This document shows, piece after piece, positions 58,881 to 64,000 of a stretch of DNA of 64,000 bases. Within the stretch, counting starts at the first letter, position 1. Every line of letters starts with the position of its first letter. The notes beneath the pieces are model-generated. The model searched no databases and was not told the DNA's origin. It saw only the letters and a list, made by a program, of their open reading frames with translations. The DNA comes from Methylobacterium sp. AMS5 (GTDB lineage Bacteria; Pseudomonadota; Alphaproteobacteria; Rhizobiales; Beijerinckiaceae): NCBI RefSeq assembly GCF_001542815.1, contig NZ_CP006992.1:2485501-2549500 (forward strand). Reading direction: 5' to 3'. The translations under genes were made by a program, and so were the position numbers.

Positions 58881-59893
58881 CGCGGACCGGTCGGGCGGGT
58901 AGCCGTGAGAACGACGAGCGCGATGCGCTCGGCGGCCGCGTAGCCCGGATCGTCGAGTTCCTCGCCGTACGCGTCCGGATCGAACTCGCGGTACGAGACG
59001 TCGAGACCGGCCCGTGCGCAGATCGCGCTCGCCTCCTCTCGGAAGCCGTCATGGCCTTCGACGATGGCCGAGCCGGTGAACAGAACAAGGCTGCCACCCG
59101 GCGCCAATCGCTCGGTCGCCGCCTCGACCACGCGCAGCGACAGCCCGGCCCCGAGCGGCCCACCGCCATGCCGGTAGGCCCGACCACCGGGATCCACCAT
59201 GAAGGGCGGGTTCGAGACGATGAGATCGAACGATCCCTCGGCGTCGCTCAGCATGTCGCCGTGAACGGGGCGCACGTTGCGAACGCCCGCGAGCCGGGCA
59301 TTGATGCGCGCGGCGCGAAGGGCGGCCGGGTTGATGTCGACGAGAATGACCTTAGCCTCCGGCAACCGCTTGGCGACGAGGATGCCCGCCGCGCCCGAGC
59401 CGCAGCCGATATCGGCCGCCCGCCGCGGCGCCGGGTGTCCGGCCCTGGCCCGCTCTTCGAGATGAGCGAGGACGGCCTCGGCGAAGCGCATGGTGTCGGG
59501 GCCGAAGAACACGGCATCGGCCGCGAGCGGCGGGTAGGCCGCGTGCAGAAACAACGTATCGTCGAGGCTCGACAGCCGAATCCCCGCCTTCATGAGAGAA
59601 CCGTCCGGCCCTTCCCAGCGGTCCAGCACGCCCGCCCGCTCCATCAGGCCGGTCAGTTCCGCCGGGATCAGCCCGTCGCGAAACGGGCGGCTCCAGCCCA
59701 GCACATCCCGTAGTGATCGCGCCAGGGCGTTCTCGGGCCGGGCGTTCACCCGGGCATGGGTGGCGGGCGTGACGGTGGTGAACCGGTAGCCGGTGTCCCG
59801 CACAGCACGAGCGAGAGCGAGGAGCGCGTCCTCGCTGCCTATGTCCGGTTCCTGGGAGGCCGAGGGATGCGTTGCAGCATCGGCCACCGTCAT
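58877..59893 (-). CDS. Class I methyltransferase with NPPF motif
   Basis: The product has 338 residues, starting at ATG 59893, 2 nt after the stop of the GntA-like gene, with a GGAGGGTTGAGG ribosome site across that junction; the longer open frame is shadow sequence. An N-terminal helical domain (about 20-135) precedes a Rossmann methyltransferase with DIGCGSG (161-167), VDINPAALRAARINA and NPPF (228-231). N/D-PP-Y/F marks enzymes that methylate planar nitrogens, such as PrmC, TrmN6 and adenine methylases. The N-terminal domain suggests a distinct subfamily. Coupling to both neighbours suggests a shared pathway rather than RNA or protein modification, but that is inference. Confidence 0.85.
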   Translation of the reverse strand: MTVADAATHPSASQEPDIGSEDALLALARAVRDTGYRFTTVTPATHARVNARPENALARSLRDVLGWSRPFRDGLIPAELTGLMERAGVLDRWEGPDGSLMKAGIRLSSLDDTLFLHAAYPPLAADAVFFGPDTMRFAEAVLAHLEERARAGHPAPRRAADIGCGSGAAGILVAKRLPEAKVILVDINPAALRAARINARLAGVRNVRPVHGDMLSDAEGSFDLIVSNPPFMVDPGGRAYRHGGGPLGAGLSLRVVEAATERLAPGGSLVLFTGSAIVEGHDGFREEASAICARAGLDVSYREFDPDAYGEELDDPGYAAAERIALVVLTATRPTGPR

Positions 59894-59895
59894 CC

Positions 59896-60651
59896 TCAAC
59901 CCTCCATCTGTCCGGCGAGAAAGGCACCGGAACGCAGATCCGCCGCGACCTGCTGCGCATCCCATGACACCGCCCCCTCCTGGCGGTGGTAGGGGCAGAC
60001 CCAATCGTCCGGCACGGCCCGCCCACTGAATTGCCGCGCGGCAGAGCGCTCGCCATGCTGCGCAAGCATCGGGTTGGCGGACCCGGCCCAGGCCACGTCC
60101 CGCTCGACGATCGAATCGCGCAGCCGGTCGTAGCGCCCCTCGGCCCGCAGGCGCTCGAACTGGTCGTGCAGATTGAACACCAGCACCGGGTGCTCGAAGC
60201 GGCGCGCCTTGCGGCTCGCGCCGGGATGCAGCCCGACGATGAAGAAGCCTTCGCCGCCGAGGCTCATCGAGAAATGCGTGTCGTCCGGGTTGGCCGACAC
60301 GCGCGGATCCTGGGCATGACCCAACTCGCTGTCGCGGTCGGACAGCGACTGCATCCGCCGCCAGAGTGCGGCCTCGAACGCCTCCTCCGAGAGGTGGTGT
60401 GGGCCTTCGAACACGACGGCGAAGCTCTGGAACTGGTCGCGCCGGGCGCGATAGCGGCAGATGAAGGCCAGGAGTGCCGGGTAGATCCGTGCGTCGTCGC
60501 TCTCGGAGGCGACGTCTCGGGCGACCAGAACCTTGAGCTGGCCGCGGGACAGAGCGGATTTGGCGCCGACGCAAGGGAAGGGCTGTTGGCGAATGAAATG
60601 CCGGAACCGCTCAGCGAGCGGATGGCCGGTGTCGTCGGTAGGCAGCAGCAT
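59896..60651 (-). CDS. YqcI/YcgG family protein (GntA-type heme-dependent N-hydroxylase family)
   Basis: The product has 251 residues, starting at ATG 60651 (MLLPTDDTG). Family hallmarks seen are QQPFPCVGAKSA (22-33), the long HFSMSLGGEGFFIVGLHPGASRKARRF block (126-152), VLVFNLHDQFERLR and the GSANPML segment. GntA, a member of this family, is a heme enzyme that N-hydroxylates a guanidino group in guanitoxin biosynthesis; most members are uncharacterised. A Cys/His-rich set here (C27, H126, H142) could provide heme ligation, but I cannot assign the ligand. It is the first gene of a tight three-gene unit with two methyltransferases, downstream of a DUF1989 gene on the same strand. N-hydroxylation of an amine or guanidine is the working guess. 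Confidence 0.82.
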   Translation of the reverse strand: MLLPTDDTGHPLAERFRHFIRQQPFPCVGAKSALSRGQLKVLVARDVASESDDARIYPALLAFICRYRARRDQFQSFAVVFEGPHHLSEEAFEAALWRRMQSLSDRDSELGHAQDPRVSANPDDTHFSMSLGGEGFFIVGLHPGASRKARRFEHPVLVFNLHDQFERLRAEGRYDRLRDSIVERDVAWAGSANPMLAQHGERSAARQFSGRAVPDDWVCPYHRQEGAVSWDAQQVAADLRSGAFLAGQMEG

Positions 60652-60741
60652 GACACCTCGTGGAACGCAGGCAAACGAACGACGCGACCGAGCCTGTCGG
60701 CCCGGCACGGTGAAGATCGTGGGAGAGAAGGCGACCGCGAT

Positions 60742-60774
60742 GCAGTCCGCCGACCCTCGGAGAAGGTGGACTGC
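60742..60774 (-). promoter_or_regulatory. Inverted repeat between the DUF1989 and GntA-like genes
   Basis: GCAGTCCGCC (60742-60751) and GGTGGACTGC (60765-60774) are complementary at 9 of 10 positions with a 13-nt loop, in the 276-bp gap upstream of the GntA-like gene. It might be an operator or leader hairpin. The rest of the gap shows no gene I can support. Confidence 0.3.
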
Positions 60775-60927
60775 GCGGAGGAACCTCAGTCTGTGCCCAT
60801 TGTTCCGCCGGGTCTGGGGATAACCAGCGAGCTACGAAGCCGGCTTCATCTATGTATTGTCTTGAGCTGCCGCGGCATCGTAGCGCAGTATTCTACCCGC
60901 TGATGACCATGTCTTTGCGGCGAAGCC

Positions 60928-61524
60928 TCAAGATTCGATCTCGTAATGGATCGGCTTGAAAGAGAAGTTGTTCGACTGCAGGGCCGAGCAGGCTGTCAGG
61001 CCGACGACGAGGTCGGTCTCGGCCACGAAACTCACCCGGTCGCCGGCCCGGCTGAGCGGCGGGCGCACCGCGATCTCGCCGCTCTGCCCATCGACGGTGA
61101 CGTGCATGAACACGTTGAAGGCGACCGGGATGCGGTCCGGCTCGATCCCGTAGGGTGCCAGCGCTGCGGCGAGATTACCGAAGCAACCCCGGTGGGGGTG
61201 TTCGTCGCCGTAGATGATGCGGAAGGTGTCGGCCGAGCAGGGCGTGAGCAGGAAGTCGTGCCGGCCCACCGTGTCCTCGACGATGCGCAGGAGCACGTTG
61301 GAGCGGTTGGAGTAGATCGGGTCGCCCGTCGTCAGGAAAATACGCGAGGCGTAGTCGATGGTGCGGCCCGAGGAGATCACCTCATCGAGGTCGTCTCTGC
61401 GGAAGGCCACGAGGTCGGCTACCTGCTCGCCCCGAGGGTCGATCACGGTGAGGCGCTGGCCGCGATCCAGCGTGAAGGCCGCCCCCGAGCGCGGCGGGAT
61501 CTCATGGCGCACCGGTCGGCTCAT
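60928..61524 (-). CDS. DUF1989 (urea-carboxylase-associated) family protein
   Basis: The product has 198 residues, with an AAGGAGAG ribosome site before the ATG. Family motifs are GQRLTVIDPRGEQVADLVAF (22-41), HDFLLTPCS (89-97), HRGCFGNLAAAL (111-122) and PVAFNVFM (133-140). DUF1989 proteins accompany urea/guanidine carboxylases, and paired members act as carboxyguanidine deiminase (CgdA/CgdB). This one has no carboxylase or second DUF1989 partner in the window, so its substrate is open. It lies on the same strand as, and 276 nt upstream of, the GntA-like/methyltransferase/EgtD-like unit, and is divergent from an OPT transporter. The link to guanidine-type chemistry on both sides is suggestive only. 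Confidence 0.87.
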   Translation of the reverse strand: MSRPVRHEIPPRSGAAFTLDRGQRLTVIDPRGEQVADLVAFRRDDLDEVISSGRTIDYASRIFLTTGDPIYSNRSNVLLRIVEDTVGRHDFLLTPCSADTFRIIYGDEHPHRGCFGNLAAALAPYGIEPDRIPVAFNVFMHVTVDGQSGEIAVRPPLSRAGDRVSFVAETDLVVGLTACSALQSNNFSFKPIHYEIES

Positions 61525-61650
61525 CCGTCGTTCTCTCCTTGCAGCGGGTGAAGCCCGCGGGTTCGTGCGCCGATTCGCGGCGGCTCCAAGCTTGGGCGCT
61601 GCCGCGTCGCCACGGGGGATCGGACGAGGGGCCCGTTGGGTTCCCGACAA

Positions 61651-63711
61651 ATGTCGACGTCCCGGGCCGCGGGGCGGCACCGGAGGCGCCTGCCCGTGGA
61701 CGCACGATCCGACGAACGCTGCCCCGCACATGGCGATGTCGGCGGGAATCACCCTCGCCATGCCGCCGAGCTTACCCTGCGAGGACTGCTGCTCGGGGCG
61801 GTGATCACCGTCGTGTTCATGACCGCCAACCTCTATATGGGGCTGAAGACGGGCGTGACCTTCTCGACCTCGATTCCCGCGGCGATGCTGTCGATGGGAG
61901 TGCTGCGGCTGTTCGGCGGGTCCGGCATCCTCGAGAACAACATCGTTCAGACCCAAGGGTCGGCAGCCGGCACGCTCTGCAACGTCATCCTCGTCTTGCC
62001 GGGTCTCGTGCTGATCGGCCACTGGCACGGTTTCCCGTTCTGGCAGACGACGGCCGTCTGCCTCGTCGGTGGTCTGATCGGCCTCGTCTACTCGATCCCC
62101 CTGCGCCGCGCCCTGGTGATGGGCGCCGGGCTTCCGTATCCCGAGGGTACCGCCGCCGCCGAAGTGCTGCATGCGGGTGAGGCCGGCGACCGGGATGGTC
62201 TGCGCATCCTGCTGGGTGCGGCGGGAGCGGGCGGGCTGATTGGGTTCGCCACCACCGGCTTGCGCCTTCTCGCCGACGGCCTCCACACCACCCTTGCCGC
62301 GGGGCCGGCCCTGTTCCGGCTCGCCACGGGCTTCTCCCCCGCCCTGGTTGGGGTGGGTTATCTCGTCGGGCTCGGCGCCTGCCTCGCCCTTCTGGCGGGC
62401 GTCGCCCTGGCCTGGGGCGCCGCGGTGCCGCTGCTCACGGCCTTCGGTGACGGAGCCGGCTCGGCGGAGGCAACAGCGAGGGCGGTCTGGTCGGAGAAGG
62501 TCCGCCTCATTGGCGCCGGCATCATCGCCGTCGGCGCTGTCTGGACGGTCGCCTCCCTCGGCCGCTCGATCCTGGGAAGCATCCGTTCCGCCTTCGCTGC
62601 GGCGCAGGGCGGCGGGAAGGCCCTGCGCCAGTTGCCACGCCAGGAGCGCGACCTGCCGATCACCTGGGTTGCGGGCACCTCGCTCCTGCTTGCATTGCCC
62701 CTCGCCTGGCTGTTCTTCCATTTCAGCGCGGAGGCCGAACTGGGGGGGCTGCGCTTCGCGCTGGTCGCGGTCGCCACCGTCTTCACGGTCGGCTTCGGCT
62801 TCCTGATGGCGGCCGCCTGCGGCTATCTCGCGGGCCTTCTCGGCTCGTCCTCCAGCCCGATCTCCGGCATCGGAATCCTGACGACGCTCCTCGCGGCTCT
62901 GCTGCTCCCGCTGCTGCTCGGCCGCTCCGCCGGGCCGGAGGGCGAGCGTTTCGTCGTCGCCGCCGTCCTGCTCCTGTCGGCCATCGTCGTCACCACCGCC
63001 TCGATCGCCAACGACAACCTTCAGGATCTCAAGACCGGCCAACTCGTCGATGCCACCCCCTGGCGCCAGCAGGTGGCGCTGGCGGCGGGCGTCGCGGTGG
63101 GCGCCCTGGTGATCGCCCCACTGCTCGACCTTCTCTACAACGCCTACGGTTTCGTCGGTGCCCTGCCGCGCGAGGGCATGGACGAGGCCGCCGCCCTTCC
63201 TGCCCCCCAGGCCGCGCTGATGACGCAGATCGCCGGCGGCATCGTGCGCAACGAATTGCCCTGGTCGATGGTGGGGACGGGGGCCGGCCTCGGGGCGATC
63301 CTCGTTGCGGCGGAGGCGCGTCTGCGCCGCAGCGGCCGTTCTTTTCCGGCACTCACCGTCGGGATCGGCATGTACCTGCCGCTCGAGGTGGTGGTGACGA
63401 TCGCCTTCGGCGGCCTCGTCGCCCGCCTCGCCGAGCGTCGGCTGCGCGAGGCGGGCGCCGCGGCGCGGGCCGGAGGACGCCGCCGCGGCGTCCTGCTGGC
63501 CTCGGGCTTCCTCGTGGGCGAGAGCGTCGTCGGCGTCCTACTCGCCGCCGCCGACACGCTGAGTGGACGCGGCGGTTCCCTCGCCTTCGCGGCCGATGCG
63601 CTGGGCGGAGCAGAGCCGTGGCTCGGCCCCATCGTCTTCCTGCTGGTGCTGACCGCCTTCTACCGCATCGCTTCGCGCACGGACGAGGCGGGCCGCCGCG
63701 GCGACACCTGA
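61651..63711 (+). CDS. OPT family transporter
   Basis: The product has 686 residues from ATG 61651; TTG 61636 in the same frame is less likely. After a polar N-terminus, many hydrophobic segments follow, beginning ELTLRGLLLGAVITVVFMTANLY..., with NLYMGLKTGV and NNIVQTQGSAAGT, which are diagnostic for the bacterial oligopeptide-transporter (OPT) family. SIANDNLQDLKTGQLVDATPW is a further family segment. OPT proteins are proton-coupled inner-membrane carriers of peptides or metal chelates such as nicotianamine-type complexes. The divergent 126-bp gap to the DUF1989 gene suggests co-regulation, so it may move the substrate or product of that set. The direction cannot be inferred. Confidence 0.88.
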   Translation: MSTSRAAGRHRRRLPVDARSDERCPAHGDVGGNHPRHAAELTLRGLLLGAVITVVFMTANLYMGLKTGVTFSTSIPAAMLSMGVLRLFGGSGILENNIVQTQGSAAGTLCNVILVLPGLVLIGHWHGFPFWQTTAVCLVGGLIGLVYSIPLRRALVMGAGLPYPEGTAAAEVLHAGEAGDRDGLRILLGAAGAGGLIGFATTGLRLLADGLHTTLAAGPALFRLATGFSPALVGVGYLVGLGACLALLAGVALAWGAAVPLLTAFGDGAGSAEATARAVWSEKVRLIGAGIIAVGAVWTVASLGRSILGSIRSAFAAAQGGGKALRQLPRQERDLPITWVAGTSLLLALPLAWLFFHFSAEAELGGLRFALVAVATVFTVGFGFLMAAACGYLAGLLGSSSSPISGIGILTTLLAALLLPLLLGRSAGPEGERFVVAAVLLLSAIVVTTASIANDNLQDLKTGQLVDATPWRQQVALAAGVAVGALVIAPLLDLLYNAYGFVGALPREGMDEAAALPAPQAALMTQIAGGIVRNELPWSMVGTGAGLGAILVAAEARLRRSGRSFPALTVGIGMYLPLEVVVTIAFGGLVARLAERRLREAGAAARAGGRRRGVLLASGFLVGESVVGVLLAAADTLSGRGGSLAFAADALGGAEPWLGPIVFLLVLTAFYRIASRTDEAGRRGDT

Positions 63712-63779
63712 CCCGTCCTCGATTTCGTCGCGATTGCAAGCGAGCATAACGGCGCGACCGCCCCGTTGCGACGGATACC

Positions 63780-64000
63780 ATGAACGCCCACGCCTCGTCC
63801 CTGCCGCGCCGTCAGAGCCATCTCGACGTCTACCTGCGCGTCCTCAGCGCCCTGATGCTGCGCGACATGCGCAGCCGCTTCGGCGGAAACTACTGGGGCT
63901 ACCTGGTACAGGTGCTCTGGCCCTGCGTGCATCTCGGGATCATCGTCGGCGCCATGACATTCCGCGGAATCAAGTCGCCCATGGGTGACGATCCGATGGT
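63780..64000 (+). CDS. Polysaccharide-export ABC transporter permease (KpsM/Wzm-like), 3' truncated
   Basis: The frame opens at ATG 63780 and runs off the right edge after 73 codons without a stop. It reads MNAHASSLPRRQSHLDVYLR..., then ALMLRDMRSRFGGNYWGYL and a hydrophobic VLWPCVHLGIIVG segment. The R-D-x-R-x-R-F...G-Y-x-x-x-x-x-x-P pattern and the first membrane helix are those of ABC-2 type capsule/O-antigen export permeases. It follows the OPT gene by 68 nt. The ATPase and glycan genes would be expected to the right. Confidence 0.75.
   Translation, partial: MNAHASSLPRRQSHLDVYLRVLSALMLRDMRSRFGGNYWGYLVQVLWPCVHLGIIVGAMTFRGIKSPMGDDPM

Noticed and set aside
59894..60574. N-terminal extension of the NPPF methyltransferase over the GntA-like gene
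   Set aside because: The extension is Arg/Pro-rich off-frame sequence of the GntA-like gene. ATG 59893 has a strong ribosome site and sits 2 nt after that gene's stop.

Overview
The window reads as high-GC alphaproteobacterial chromosome, most likely Methylobacterium/Methylorubrum. The basis is the strong G/C bias at third codon positions, the alphaproteobacterial order trigger factor - clpP - clpX - lon, a palindromic intergenic repeat of a type I associate with this group, and a single giant repetitive reading frame. I recall a protein of roughly 15,800 residues being reported for M. extorquens AM1; this frame is of that kind, but identity was not checked.

Region 1 (start to 42.4 kb) is one uninterrupted, 5'-truncated gene with more than 14,100 codons in the window. 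It encodes a secreted-type repeat protein. The first 7 kb carries eight small aromatic modules (Y-x-Y-x-G...W) set among Ala/Thr/Val-rich beta repeats. From 9.7 to 14.6 kb there is a Gly/Ala-rich superrepeat of about 815 bp. From 16 to 24 kb there is beta-helix-like sequence interrupted by an alpha-helical insert. From 24 to 28 kb there are beta-solenoid and Calx-beta-like modules. From 28.6 to 39.5 kb there are about sixty 'LGDNG' units organised into higher-order periods of 351, 522 and 1206 bp. Classical RTX-like calcium repeats and a unique C-terminus follow.

Region 2 (42.8 to 48.7 kb) holds a compact same-strand set: a 2-oxoglutarate/Fe(II) oxygenase, a SAM methyltransferase, and two overlapping paralogous radical-SAM proteins with a B12-binding-like fold. 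A convergent Tat-exported multicopper-oxidase-like protein that has lost key copper ligands faces it. The four same-strand genes look like a small-molecule or peptide modification cassette of unknown product.

Region 3 (48.8 to 55.7 kb) is core proteostasis: tRNA-Leu(UAG), trigger factor, ClpP, ClpX, Lon with a heat-shock-type promoter, and tRNA-Val(UAC). Good intrinsic terminators follow clpX and lon.

Region 4 (55.7 to 64.0 kb) begins with a gene-poor stretch holding two doubtful small ORFs and a decayed copy of the dispersed repeat, then a glycosyltransferase. It continues with a leftward set: a DUF1989 (urea-carboxylase-associated) protein, a YqcI/YcgG (GntA-type heme N-hydroxylase family) protein, a class I methyltransferase with an NPPF motif, and an EgtD-family amino-acid N-methyltransferase. 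The last three are translationally coupled. An OPT-family transporter is divergent from this set, and a polysaccharide-export ABC permease is cut by the right edge. The DUF1989/GntA/methyltransferase/EgtD/OPT locus is the best candidate here for an undescribed pathway, because the EgtD homologue has changes at positions that set histidine specificity and no EgtB is present in the window.
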